Source of the DNA: JARDZU01 sp963730285
Lineage (GTDB): Bacteria > Actinomycetota > Acidimicrobiia > Spongiisociales > ZC4RG35
Direction of reading: 5' to 3'
Assembly: GCA_963730285.1 (NCBI GenBank)
Contig: CAVSQY010000006.1
Coordinates: 62,001-126,000, forward strand
DNA: 64,000 nt
In this document: piece after piece, positions 17,026 to 25,178 of the stretch
How the letters are laid out: every line of letters starts with the position of its first letter
Numbering within the stretch: the first letter of the stretch is position 1
The notes under the pieces: generated by a model
What the model saw: the letters and a program-made list of their open reading frames with translations, nothing else
Databases searched by the model: none
Told to the model about the DNA's origin: nothing
Translations under genes and position numbers: made by a program

Positions 17026-18095
17026 CGTTCATGATCGCCGCCGCCGGTACCGGGGGTCACGTCTATCCGGGTCTGGCGGTCGGCGAGGCCTTGGTGAGGC
17101 GCGGGATACCGCGCGACGAGGTGTTGTTCGTGGGTGGTGACCGGCTCGAAGCCGGTGTCTATCCGAAGGCCGGATTCCCTTTCCTACCCCTCGAGTTGAG
17201 GGGATTGCGGCGGTCGTTGTCCCCGCAGAATCTCGGGATTCCCGCCATCGTCTGGCGAGCCAGGCGGAAGCTGATTCAGACGATGACGGAGAGGGGCACG
17301 AGAGTTGCCCTGGGGATGGGGGGCTATGTGACGATTCCCGTCGCCTTGGCAGCGCGATCTGCCGGTATCAGCCTGATGTTGGCGGAGCAGAACAAACATG
17401 CAGGGCTCGCCAATCGCATCGCTCGGAGATGGGCCGTCCACACATTCGTCTCCTTTCCGAACACCCGTGGCATGGATCGCGGCGAATGGGTGGGCAACCC
17501 GATACGCGAAGAGATAGCCGGATTCGATCGCGCCACGCTGCGTCCATCGGCCATGTCGAGATACGGCCTGGATCCGAATGTGCCCACGCTTGGCGCGTTT
17601 GGGGGCTCACTCGGCGCAGGACTGATCAACGGGGCGATCACGCGCCTGGTTGCCACCTGGGCCGGGCCGGATCTTCAGATCGTCCACCTCACGGGACGGG
17701 GAAGGCTGATCGAGGCTCCCACTTCGGCGAAGGTGCGAGCATGGAAACAGGTCGAGTTCGAGGATCGGATGAGTCTTTTCTTTGCGGCATCTGATCTCGT
17801 GGTGGCTCGGTCCGGCGGAGGCGTGGCGGAGATCACTGCCACGGCGACGCCGGCGATCCTCATCCCGGGTGAGTTCGGCTCGTCCGGGCACCAACACGAG
17901 AACGCGATGTTCCTGGGGCGGCGCGGGGCGAGCCTCGTCTTGAGCGAAGCCGATGTCGACGGGCTCGGTGAGCTGGTGGAGGCGACGCTATTCGACAGTG
18001 GCCGCCTGTCGGCTATGAGTGAGGCAGCGCGATCTGTTGCGAAGCCCGGTGCCGCATCGGCCATAGCCGGGGCCATGATCGGGGCCGGCGTATGA
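17022..18095 (+). CDS. murG: UDP-GlcNAc:lipid I GlcNAc transferase MurG
   Basis: GT-B glycosyltransferase on the inner membrane face that converts lipid I to lipid II; 357 residues. The N-terminal glycine-rich loop is AAAGTGGHVYPGLAVGEAL, followed by VLFVGGDRLEAGVYPKAGF, LGMGGYVTIPVALAAR and EQNKHAGLANRIAR. The C-terminal half has VGNPIREEI, LGAFGGSLGAGLIN, VARSGGGVAEITATATPAILIPGEFGSSGHQHENA. ATG 17022 overlaps the ftsW stop; a longer open frame from 16572 lies inside ftsW and is dismissed. Confidence 0.95.
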   Translation: MTFMIAAAGTGGHVYPGLAVGEALVRRGIPRDEVLFVGGDRLEAGVYPKAGFPFLPLELRGLRRSLSPQNLGIPAIVWRARRKLIQTMTERGTRVALGMGGYVTIPVALAARSAGISLMLAEQNKHAGLANRIARRWAVHTFVSFPNTRGMDRGEWVGNPIREEIAGFDRATLRPSAMSRYGLDPNVPTLGAFGGSLGAGLINGAITRLVATWAGPDLQIVHLTGRGRLIEAPTSAKVRAWKQVEFEDRMSLFFAASDLVVARSGGGVAEITATATPAILIPGEFGSSGHQHENAMFLGRRGASLVLSEADVDGLGELVEATLFDSGRLSAMSEAARSVAKPGAASAIAGAMIGAGV

Positions 18096-18790
18096 GCATC
18101 TCACAGCAACGGATACATCTGATCGGCGCAGGTGGCGCCGGTATGAGTGCCATCGCCAAGGTTCTCTCCGGGATGGGCCACGAGGTGTCAGGCTCCGACT
18201 TGCGTGGTGGATCCACCCTGGAGCGTTTGGTGGATTTCGGCGTCCAGACCTACACGGGACATCATCCTGAGGTGGCTTCAGCCGCCGAACTGGTGGTGGC
18301 ATCATCGGCGGTGCCCGAGAGCGATGCCGAGCTGCGTGCGGCGATGGAATCGGGCGTGGAGGTGTGGCGGCGCCCCGACCTGCTCGATGCCCTGTCCGCC
18401 GACGTGACGACAATCGGGGCCACCGGCACTCATGGGAAGACGACTACCACCGCCTTGTTGATCGCGGGATTGCGGTCCGCAGGGGAGGACCCGAGCTTCA
18501 TCGTTGGCGGCGAACTCGCCGATCTGAACACCAATGGTCATTTCGGCCAGTCACCATTGTTGGTGATCGAGGCGGACGAGGCCTTCCGGACTTTCGAGCG
18601 ACTTCACCTGAGTGGTCTCGTCATCACCAACGTCGAGATCGAGCATTTGGAGCACTTTGGTGACGAGGACGATCTGCATGGCAGCTTCGTGGCGGTGGCT
18701 TCTCGCGTTGACGGCCCCGTGGTGGCATGTCACGACGACGCCGGCTCGTTGCGCGTCGCGGAGAGACGGGCGGCGCCACCTACGGGTTGA
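18092..18790 (+). CDS. murC: MurC, N-terminal part (gene interrupted by a frameshift)
   Basis: UDP-MurNAc:L-alanine ligase, first half. It has the Rossmann-like HLIGAGGAGMSAIAKVLSGMGHEVSGSDL start, the ATP loop GTHGKTTTTALL (about 112-123), VIEADEAFRTF (replacing the more usual ADESDGSF) and TNVEIEHLEHFG. It follows murG with an ATGA overlap. At about 18765-18771 the homology moves to the next frame and this frame stops at 18790. Adding one G to the GGG at 18768-18770 would fuse it smoothly with the downstream part (GGATYGLSPGADWRV), so a single-base loss or base-call error is the simplest reading. Confidence 0.88.
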   Translation: MSISQQRIHLIGAGGAGMSAIAKVLSGMGHEVSGSDLRGGSTLERLVDFGVQTYTGHHPEVASAAELVVASSAVPESDAELRAAMESGVEVWRRPDLLDALSADVTTIGATGTHGKTTTTALLIAGLRSAGEDPSFIVGGELADLNTNGHFGQSPLLVIEADEAFRTFERLHLSGLVITNVEIEHLEHFGDEDDLHGSFVAVASRVDGPVVACHDDAGSLRVAERRAAPPTG

Positions 18791-19446
18791 GCCCCGGAGC
18801 CGACTGGCGCGTCGAGGACCTGACAACTCACTTCGGCGGGAGCTCGTTCACTCTTGTCGGTGGTGCCACCAGGACCGACGTTCGGTTGACGCGCCCGGGC
18901 GCCCATGTCGCGGCAAATGCAGCGGGGGCGCTTGCCCTCCTGGCACTGCTCGGATACGACCTGGAGGCCTGCGCCGCCGGAATGTCGTCATTTCGAGGAG
19001 TGGGGAGAAGATGGGAGCTTCGAGGCACGGTGGGTGGCGTCTCCATGATCGACGACTATGCGCATCATCCCACCGAGGTGAGGGCGACCCTGGCGGCGGC
19101 CCGGGAAGCCGCAACGGGCCGCGTTTGGGCAGTGTTCCAGCCCCATCTATACAGCCGGACCCTGAGGTTCCAAGAAGAGTTCGGCGTCGCCCTCAGCCGT
19201 GCTGACGAGGTCGTGGTGACCGATGTCTATCCATCGCGAGAGTCGCCGTTGCCCGGAGTGACCGGTGAGTTGGTGGCCGAGGCGGCCAAGCGTCACGGCG
19301 CAAGCTCTCATTACGTCCCACACATGGCCGATCTCGCAGAGTATCTCGCGGATCGGGTCCGCCCGGGCGATCTGGTGCTGACCATGGGCGCTGGTGACAT
19401 CACTGTGATCCCGACGGAGCTGGCGATGCGTCTGGCGGCCAGGTGA
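18727..19446 (+). CDS. murC: MurC, C-terminal part (gene interrupted by a frameshift)
   Basis: Second half of the L-alanine ligase, in the -1 frame relative to the first half. Real homology begins about 18769 (GGATYGLSPGADWRVEDL); the earlier codons from ATG 18727 are overlap. It contains the C-terminal Mur-ligase domain: RPGAHVAANAAGALALLALLGYD, FRGVGRRWELRG, MIDDYAHHPTEVRATLAAARE, VFQPHLYSRT and LTMGAGDIT. It is fully conserved, with no other lesion, as expected of an essential gene. Its stop overlaps the murB GTG (GTGA). Confidence 0.88.
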   Translation: MSRRRRLVARRGETGGATYGLSPGADWRVEDLTTHFGGSSFTLVGGATRTDVRLTRPGAHVAANAAGALALLALLGYDLEACAAGMSSFRGVGRRWELRGTVGGVSMIDDYAHHPTEVRATLAAAREAATGRVWAVFQPHLYSRTLRFQEEFGVALSRADEVVVTDVYPSRESPLPGVTGELVAEAAKRHGASSHYVPHMADLAEYLADRVRPGDLVLTMGAGDITVIPTELAMRLAAR

Positions 19447-20345
19447 CCATGGCCCTCGAGTCGATGTTGGCCAGGGGAGCGCTGACCGAGAACGTGGCCC
19501 TCGGGCCATACACCACCTACAAATCGGGGGGGCCCGCTCGGTACATGGTGGTGGTCGAGAGCAAGGAAGACCTGTCGGATTTGATCGCACTCAGGGAGGA
19601 GCTCGCCCTGCCATTCCTCATGGTCGGGCGGGGCTCCAACCTGGTGGTAGCAGATCAGGGTTTTGACGGCGTTGTGGTGCGGCTTGGCGCGAGATTCTCG
19701 AAGGTCGAAGTGGACGGCACCAGCGTCGAGGCGGGCGGTTCGGCGCCCCTTTCCCTGGTCGCCCGCTCGGCGGTCGAGGCGGCACTGGTCGGGTTGGAGT
19801 TCTTTGTGGGCATTCCCGGGTCGGTCGGCGGTGCAGTCAGGCAGAACGCGGGATGCTTCGGTTTCGAGACCCGGGACGTTCTCGAGAAGGCCACCGTTCT
19901 CGACCTATCAACCGGCACCGTGGGGTCATTCACCGCCGATCGGCTCGAGATGAGCTATCGGCACTCCAACATCGGCCCGGATCAGGTGGTGTTGGAGGCG
20001 CGATTCGTGGGAACCGGGGGTGATGCCGACAAGGGCAAGGCCATGCTCCGGGAGATCACCCGATGGAGGCGCGATCATCAGCCGGGGGGCACGCTCAACG
20101 CGGGCAGTGTGTTCAAGAACCCCGACCACATCAGCGCCGGTGAGCTCATCGATTCTCTTGGTCTCAAGGGCCTCTCGGTGGGGGACGTCGCCGTGTCCTC
20201 CAAGCATGCGAACTTCATCGTGGCTGGTCCCGGCGCTACCTCTCGTGACGTCAGGCTCCTGGTCGAAGAGGTAAAAGACCGCGTCTTTGCGGAGAGCGGA
20301 ACCATGCTGGAGCCGGAGATCCAGTTTGTGGGGTTCGACGAGTGA
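19443..20345 (+). CDS. murB: UDP-N-acetylenolpyruvoylglucosamine reductase MurB
   Basis: FAD-dependent reductase forming UDP-MurNAc; 300 residues. Motifs are NVALGPYTTYKSGGPARYM, the FAD-binding PFLMVGRGSNLVVADQGFDGVVV, GIPGSVGGAVRQNAGCFG, MSYRHSNIG, the catalytic-serine segment LNAGSVFKNP and VSSKHANFIV. It starts at GTG 19443 overlapping murC; ATG 19449 is an alternative. Placement of murB between murC and ftsQ is common in Gram-positive bacteria. Confidence 0.95.
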   Translation: MTMALESMLARGALTENVALGPYTTYKSGGPARYMVVVESKEDLSDLIALREELALPFLMVGRGSNLVVADQGFDGVVVRLGARFSKVEVDGTSVEAGGSAPLSLVARSAVEAALVGLEFFVGIPGSVGGAVRQNAGCFGFETRDVLEKATVLDLSTGTVGSFTADRLEMSYRHSNIGPDQVVLEARFVGTGGDADKGKAMLREITRWRRDHQPGGTLNAGSVFKNPDHISAGELIDSLGLKGLSVGDVAVSSKHANFIVAGPGATSRDVRLLVEEVKDRVFAESGTMLEPEIQFVGFDE

Positions 20346-21193
20346 CGATCGATCCGAGATTGATGGAGCGAAGACGCGAGGTTGCGGAGGACCGCGCTCG
20401 TCGCACATTGAGCCGTTTGATCAAATCCATGATCCTGGTGGCGGTCTTGGGGGCGATCGCCTGGGTGTTTCTCTCGCCGATGCTCAGCGTGGCCGAGGTC
20501 AGGACCGCCGGCATCGTGTCGAGCATGGCGAATCAGACCTTGGTCGAGCAAGGGCTCCTCCCCGGGACCCCGATGGTCTTTCTGAGGCCATCGACGGTCG
20601 AAGCGGCACTCGAGTCTGATCCGTGGATTCGCGACGCCACGGTCGAACTGCATTGGCCGGACCGCGTGGTGGTCAAGATCGAGGAGCGGGTACCCCTGGC
20701 GTGGGTCGAGGCGAGTGATAGCTGGGAGAGGACAGCGGTCGATGGGGTGCCCCTGGGCTCGGCCGATGCACCGGACGAGCATTACCCCCGAATCCAGGTG
20801 GGTGGCACCGCGGAAGCCAACTCGGACATCGCCAAACTCGTCTTGGGATCCCTCGATTTCGTTCAAGCCCTACCACCGGAGCTGAGGTCAGGCGCGACAA
20901 TCGATCGGGCAGCTGATGGAGAGCTGTGGGCGAACGTAGAGGGCTTTGACGTCCGATTGGGCCGGGAGACCGACATGGAGGCGAAGGCCTTGAGTCTCAC
21001 GGCTTTGCTCAAGGAGGACATCCCATCGGGCTCTGTGCTGACCCTGATCGCACCGGCCCACCCCGCGATCACACTTCCGGCGGCCGCCACCTCCGATGAG
21101 ACCGGGCAGAACACGTCGATCGACTCACAATCCGCGGGCTCGGCAGACACGGCAAGCGGCGCCACGGATGGCTCGGGAGAGGGCAATGGGTAA
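20342..21193 (+). CDS. ftsQ: Cell division protein FtsQ
   Basis: A bitopic divisome protein of 283 residues: basic cytoplasmic N-terminus (about 1-27), one membrane helix (MILVAVLGAIAWVFLSPML, about 30-48), then an extracytoplasmic POTRA domain (LSVAEVRTAGIVSSMANQTLVEQGLL...) and the beta domain (DATVELHWPDRVVVKIEERVPLAWVE). The last 45 residues are a Ser/Thr/Gly/Asp-rich tail, probably disordered. GTG 20342 overlaps murB. It connects FtsL/FtsB to the ring. Its TAA is part of a 7-bp inverted repeat in front of ftsZ. Confidence 0.92.
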   Translation: MTIDPRLMERRREVAEDRARRTLSRLIKSMILVAVLGAIAWVFLSPMLSVAEVRTAGIVSSMANQTLVEQGLLPGTPMVFLRPSTVEAALESDPWIRDATVELHWPDRVVVKIEERVPLAWVEASDSWERTAVDGVPLGSADAPDEHYPRIQVGGTAEANSDIAKLVLGSLDFVQALPPELRSGATIDRAADGELWANVEGFDVRLGRETDMEAKALSLTALLKEDIPSGSVLTLIAPAHPAITLPAAATSDETGQNTSIDSQSAGSADTASGATDGSGEGNG

Positions 21194-21294
21194 CCCTGAA
21201 TCTTTACTAGAGGGTTAGATTGTATGTCTTTACTTAGCTGGCGGCGCACTGTAAACCTCTACTTCAGCTTTGGATATCTCTGGAGGACTTCGTT
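21194..21294 (+). promoter_or_regulatory. ftsQ-ftsZ intergenic region with possible ftsZ promoter
   Basis: This is the largest gap inside the core of the cluster (101 nt) and is AT-rich relative to it. A 7-bp inverted repeat, TAACCCT at 21191-21197 and AGGGTTA at 21211-21217, starts at the ftsQ stop but has no T-run. A weak sigma-70-like pair follows: TTTACT at 21229-21234, 17 nt, TAAACC at 21252-21257. A good ribosome binding site, TGGAGGA, lies at 21281-21287. An independent ftsZ promoter here is inference from this arrangement. Confidence 0.4.
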
Positions 21295-22347
21295 GTGAGC
21301 AGTGCGTCGAGTGGTGGCTATCTGGCCGTGATCAAAGTGGTTGGAATCGGCGGGGGCGGTGTCAACGCCGTCAATCGAATGGTCGATGCCGGGATACGCG
21401 GGGTCGAGTTCATCGCCCTGAACACGGACGCCCAGGCTCTGTTGATGAGCGATGCCGACGTCAAGCTCGACATCGGACGAGAGGTGACCCGGGGTCTGGG
21501 AGCAGGGGCGAATCCCGAAATCGGTCGGGCCGCGGCCGAGGAGCATCGCGCGGAGCTGGAGGATGCTCTCAAGGGCTCGGACATGGTCTTCATCACCGCA
21601 GGCGAAGGCGGTGGAACCGGGACCGGTGGGGCGCCAATAGTGGCGGAGGTGGCCAGATCGGTCGGCGCGCTCACCGTCGGCGTCGTTACCCGGCCGTTTG
21701 GTTTTGAAGGCAGACGGCGCGCCGTCTATGCCGAGCAAGGAATCGACGCGCTCAAGGACGCCGTGGACACATTGATCGTCATCCCGAACGACCGTCTCCT
21801 CGATGTTGGGGACCCGGCTGCACCGATCGGTGAGACCTTCCGTCTGGCAGACGACGTCCTCATGAGCGGTGTCGCCGGCATCACCGACCTGATCACCACC
21901 CCCGGCCTCATCAACGTCGACTTCGCCGATGTGAGGACGATCATGTCGGACGCGGGCTCCTCGGTCATGGGCATCGGGCGCGCCACCGGTGAGAACCGGG
22001 CGCGACAGGCTGCCGAGCGTGCAATCTCGAGCCCGATGCTCGAGACTTCGATGGAGGGGGCGAAGGGGGTGTTGCTCTCGGTCGCGGGGCCTTCGTCGAT
22101 GACCCTCCACGAGGCGACCGAGGCGGCGAGAGTTGTGTCAGATCACGCCGACGAGGAGGCGGACATCATCTTTGGGGCCATCGTCGACGACGATTTGGGC
22201 GAGGAGATGAAGGTGACCGTCATCGCTGCCGGCTTCGATCAGAGGCGGGCCAACAAGCCTTCGAGCCAGACCCGGCACGTCTCGTCCTACGTGCAGCATG
22301 ACGAGGGGGATGACACTCTCGATATCCCCAATTTCGTGCAGGGATGA
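21295..22347 (+). CDS. ftsZ: Cell division GTPase FtsZ
   Basis: Tubulin homologue forming the Z ring; 350 residues. Visible are the N-terminal nucleotide-binding strand AVIKVVGIGGGGVNAVNRM, the tubulin signature GGGTGTG (about 105-111), the T5/T6 loop FGFEGRRRAVYAEQG, synergy loop NVDFADVRTIMSDAG with its catalytic Asp, and a C-terminal peptide DTLDIPNFVQG that resembles the partner-binding tail of actinobacterial FtsZ. The variable linker is short. The start is GTG 21295 with TGGAGGA upstream. With no ftsA in the cluster, SepF downstream is the probable membrane tether. Confidence 0.97.
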   Translation: MSSASSGGYLAVIKVVGIGGGGVNAVNRMVDAGIRGVEFIALNTDAQALLMSDADVKLDIGREVTRGLGAGANPEIGRAAAEEHRAELEDALKGSDMVFITAGEGGGTGTGGAPIVAEVARSVGALTVGVVTRPFGFEGRRRAVYAEQGIDALKDAVDTLIVIPNDRLLDVGDPAAPIGETFRLADDVLMSGVAGITDLITTPGLINVDFADVRTIMSDAGSSVMGIGRATGENRARQAAERAISSPMLETSMEGAKGVLLSVAGPSSMTLHEATEAARVVSDHADEEADIIFGAIVDDDLGEEMKVTVIAAGFDQRRANKPSSQTRHVSSYVQHDEGDDTLDIPNFVQG

Positions 22348-22967
22348 TCGTGCCCTCGGGCACGATCGGCGTGGCGTTCACCGACACCGAGGACGGCGAC
22401 ATGCGGGGTGACCTCGCGGCCAGGGGACGCATCGCCAATCGCCTAGGCGTCCAGCCCGACTGGGCCACCGTCTCTCAAAGTCACGGCGCCGATGTGATCG
22501 AAGTCGATGAGCCCGGAGAACAGGGTCCGGCTGACGGGATGTGGACCATGCGGTCGGGACTGCCACTCGCAGTTTTCACCGCCGACTGCCTTGGGGTGGT
22601 CTTGAGATCTGATGATGCCGTGGGAGTTGCCCACGCCGGATGGAGGGGCGCAGACGCAGGCGTCCTCCCCAGGCTGAGAGAGGCAATGGTGGCTGCAGGT
22701 CATGTCCCCCGAAAGGCGTGGATCGGCCCGGCCATCGGGAAGTGTTGTTTCGAGGTCGGTCGCGACGTAGCCGAATTGTTCCCCGACCACCTGGGCTCCA
22801 CCAGTTGGGGCACCACCTCGGTGGATCTCCGCGGCGTGGCACGGGGCCAGCTCGAGGGATTGAAGGTGTGGTCGACCGACGCTTGCACCATGCATGAGGA
22901 TCGCTACCTCAGTCACAGGCGGGACCGGTCACCGGCCCGGATGGCGACCTTGAGCTGGCTGGAATGA
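22344..22967 (+). CDS. pgeF: Peptidoglycan editing factor PgeF (YlmD/YfiH, laccase-domain family)
   Basis: A 207-residue zinc protein of the DUF152/multicopper polyphenol oxidase-like family. Members act as purine nucleoside phosphorylase or adenosine deaminase and remove misincorporated residues from peptidoglycan precursors. Conserved elements are SQSHGADV, FTADCLGVVL, GVAHAGWRGADAGVL, GPAIGKCCFEVG and STDACTMHEDRYLSHRRDR, which supply the His/Cys metal ligands. ATG 22344 overlaps the ftsZ stop. It is slightly short at the N-terminus compared with many homologues but otherwise complete. Confidence 0.92.
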   Translation: MIVPSGTIGVAFTDTEDGDMRGDLAARGRIANRLGVQPDWATVSQSHGADVIEVDEPGEQGPADGMWTMRSGLPLAVFTADCLGVVLRSDDAVGVAHAGWRGADAGVLPRLREAMVAAGHVPRKAWIGPAIGKCCFEVGRDVAELFPDHLGSTSWGTTSVDLRGVARGQLEGLKVWSTDACTMHEDRYLSHRRDRSPARMATLSWLE

Positions 22968-23617
22968 GGTACGAAGAAGTGCTGGGTCGAGTCGGGCAGG
23001 CATGTTTACGTGCCGGCCGTGAGCCTTCCGATGTCACCGTGGTCGGCGTTTCCAAGACCAAGCTCGTCCCGGACATCATGAGGCTCTACGAGATGGGTCA
23101 CCGTGACTTCGGTGAGAATCGCGCACAGGAGATGACGGAAAAGGCCGAGCAGCTTCCTGAGGACATCAGATGGCACTTCATCGGCACGTTGCAGTCAAAC
23201 AAGGCCCGTCTCGTGCGACCGATCACCCACCTGCTCCACTCCATGGATCGGGCCTCTCTTGGAGCGGCGTGGATGAAGGGCCCTGGGTTGCCGCCACCGG
23301 TGCTGATTCAGGTAAATACCGGCAGGGAACCTCAGAAGTCGGGTGTTCTGCCCGAGGATGCCACAGAGCTGCTCGAATTGCTGCTCGGGCAGGGTCATCG
23401 GATTCGCGGGGTGATGGCCATTCCGCCGCCGGTGGATGATCCGGAAGAGCAAAGGGGTCAGTTCCGCATCTTGAAACAGGTGAGAGACGATCTTGCCGAG
23501 CTCGAGCCTTCGGTGCGGGAGCTCTCGATGGGCATGAGCGACGACTTCGAGGTCGCCATCGAGGAAGGCGCCTCCATGATTCGCGTGGGACGGGCTATCT
23601 TTGGCGAGCGAACTTGA
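22964..23617 (+). CDS. yggS: PLP homeostasis protein YggS/PLPBP
   Basis: A single-domain TIM-barrel protein binding pyridoxal phosphate, 217 residues. The PLP Lys is in VVGVSKTKLVPDIMRLYEMG (about residue 30), followed by DFGENRAQEM, WHFIGTLQSNKARL, VLIQVNTGREPQKSGVLPED, GVMAIPP and ELSMGMSDDFEVAIEEGASMIRVGRAIFG. It controls free PLP and amino-acid pools and shows no enzyme activity in studied members. Its ATG overlaps the pgeF stop. The ftsZ-pgeF-yggS-sepF order is typical for actinobacteria and firmicutes. Confidence 0.95.
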   Translation: MRYEEVLGRVGQACLRAGREPSDVTVVGVSKTKLVPDIMRLYEMGHRDFGENRAQEMTEKAEQLPEDIRWHFIGTLQSNKARLVRPITHLLHSMDRASLGAAWMKGPGLPPPVLIQVNTGREPQKSGVLPEDATELLELLLGQGHRIRGVMAIPPPVDDPEEQRGQFRILKQVRDDLAELEPSVRELSMGMSDDFEVAIEEGASMIRVGRAIFGERT

Positions 23618-23630
23618 CCGGAGACCGCTG

Positions 23631-24152
23631 ATGTCGTCACTTTTTTCGAAAGCCCTGGTGTACCTGGGACTGGTTGATGAGGACCAGATGGATGGCGACG
23701 CACCCGAGCGACAGCAGCCCCCTCAGCAAGAGGAGTACCTGCGTCGCGTCGAGCCTCTGCCGCAAAGCCGTAGGGTTGAGCCGCCCCCGACCGCCCGAGC
23801 GGCCAACCGGCCGCAGACGAGGGTCGAACCGGTCGGAGCGGTAGAGCTGGTGAGACCGGTCGAGGTGCAATCAGACATCATCTTGGTCGAAGAGTTCGGC
23901 GACGCCCGGATCCTGGCAGATCGGGTGAGAGACAAGGTCCCGGTAGTACTCGACATGCGTCGCGCCGCGCCGGAGCTGGTCCGGAGAGTGGTCGACTTCT
24001 CCTCGGGGCTCATCTACGCCCTGGACGGCTCCATGCGAAAGGTTGGCGACGGCCTCGTGCTGGTCCTGCCACCCCGAGTGACCTTGAGCCGCGACGAGAA
24101 GCGCCGGCTCTCCACACTCGGCGCTTACGAGCTCGACGACGTCGACGACTGA
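23631..24152 (+). CDS. sepF: Cell division protein SepF
   Basis: A 173-residue Z-ring membrane tether. It has an N-terminal amphipathic segment (SSLFSKALVYLGLVDED), a Pro/Gln/Arg-rich linker (about 25-75), and the globular SepF domain (IILVEEFGDARILADRVRDKVPVVLDMRRAAPELVRRVVDFSSGLIYALDGSMRKVGDGLVLVLPP). ATG 23631 has CGGAGACC upstream and gives the canonical amphipathic start; the upstream codons overlap yggS. It likely replaces FtsA as FtsZ anchor in this organism. Confidence 0.94.
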   Translation: MSSLFSKALVYLGLVDEDQMDGDAPERQQPPQQEEYLRRVEPLPQSRRVEPPPTARAANRPQTRVEPVGAVELVRPVEVQSDIILVEEFGDARILADRVRDKVPVVLDMRRAAPELVRRVVDFSSGLIYALDGSMRKVGDGLVLVLPPRVTLSRDEKRRLSTLGAYELDDVDD

Positions 24153-24155
24153 CAC

Positions 24156-24425
24156 GTGGATGTCATAGGACTGCTTGTCCTTCTTCTGAGGATCTACTTC
24201 TACGCCGTCATCGTGTGGGTGATCCTCTCCTGGATCCCCACCTCGTCCGGTCACCCGTTGGGAAGGCTCAATGTGTTCCTGGACCGGATCGTGTACCCGG
24301 TTATCCTTCCGCTACGGCGTATCATCCCACCACTGCGGCTGGGTGGCGGGATGCTCGATCTCTCCCCGATCGTGCTCCTGATTGGGCTGAACCTCTTAAC
24401 CGGTCTCTTACGAAGGATCGGCTGA
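24156..24425 (+). CDS. yggT: YggT family membrane protein
   Basis: An 89-residue protein with two membrane helices (about 3-24 and 66-86). Between them is the YggT hallmark AVIVWVILSWIPTSSGHPLGRLNVFLDRIVYPVILPLRRIIPP. The start is GTG, 3 nt after sepF. The family is linked to osmotic tolerance and to chromosome and envelope organisation; the exact role is not known. Its place between sepF and divIVA is conserved in Gram-positive bacteria. Confidence 0.92.
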   Translation: MDVIGLLVLLLRIYFYAVIVWVILSWIPTSSGHPLGRLNVFLDRIVYPVILPLRRIIPPLRLGGGMLDLSPIVLLIGLNLLTGLLRRIG

Positions 24426-24481
24426 TGCTTGGACCGGGCGCATAAGCTCCTTAATCTCCGCTGGGAAGGGAAAGTGAACCA

Positions 24482-25177
24482 ATGGCACTGACACCATCAG
24501 ACATAGAGAAGAAGACCTTCTCGACCGCTCTGCGCGGTTACGACCTCGACGAGGTCGATGACTTCCTCGACGAGATGGTTGGGTCTCTGAGGGACGCGCA
24601 AGAAGAGGCCTCCCAGGCCAAGGCCCGTGTGGCGGAGCTGGAGCGGACCGGGGCGACTGTGGGCGGCCATGCGGCTCCAATAGTTGCGCCCGACGAGTCT
24701 GCGGTAGGGAGGGCGTTGGTGGCGGCACAGGAGACAGCTGATCGAATCGTGGAGGATGCGAAAGTGCAGGCCGGCGAAATCGTGTCCGCTGCCCGGTCGG
24801 AGGCTGACAACTTCACCATGGAGCGCGACGCCAAGAAGACAGAGATCGAGGCCGAGATGGCCGAGATGTCTTCGCAGGTGGCCGGCGTGCGCACACAGCT
24901 CGCTTCGCTGGCCACGGCGGTTGCCGACCGGCTCGACGAGATGGATTCCGTCATTGCCGGCAACACGGCCGCCGATGAGTCGACGGCTTCTGAGGATGTG
25001 GGCGAAAGTGACGACGAGCCCGACCTCGAGTCGTCGGAGCTCGATCTCGCTATGGACGAGGACATCTCGCAAGGCGGCGACGAGAATTTGGACGAGTCGG
25101 CCGAGGTCGTGGCTTCATTGGATGACGAGGAAGATGAGCTCGGGACGTCTGAAGACGAGGCGACCACACCGGCGTGA
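24482..25177 (+). CDS. divIVA: Polar growth / division protein DivIVA (Wag31)
   Basis: A coiled-coil scaffold that binds curved membrane, 231 residues. The N-terminal lipid-binding domain is LTPSDIEKKTFSTALRGYDLDEVDDFLDEMVGSL, followed by coiled coil (about 35-60 and 80-150) separated by a flexible Gly/Ala linker. The C-terminal 75 residues are strikingly acidic (runs of Glu, Asp and Ser), unlike the short basic tails of mycobacterial Wag31. ATG 24482 is preceded by AAGGGAAAG. It ends the plus-strand dcw transcript, one base before the convergent ileS stop. Confidence 0.93.
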   Translation: MALTPSDIEKKTFSTALRGYDLDEVDDFLDEMVGSLRDAQEEASQAKARVAELERTGATVGGHAAPIVAPDESAVGRALVAAQETADRIVEDAKVQAGEIVSAARSEADNFTMERDAKKTEIEAEMAEMSSQVAGVRTQLASLATAVADRLDEMDSVIAGNTAADESTASEDVGESDDEPDLESSELDLAMDEDISQGGDENLDESAEVVASLDDEEDELGTSEDEATTPA

Positions 25178-25178
25178 G

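Noticed and set aside
18757..18790. Programmed -1 frameshift in murC
   Set aside because: No X XXY YYZ heptamer or downstream pseudoknot is seen; a missing G in a G-run explains it more simply.
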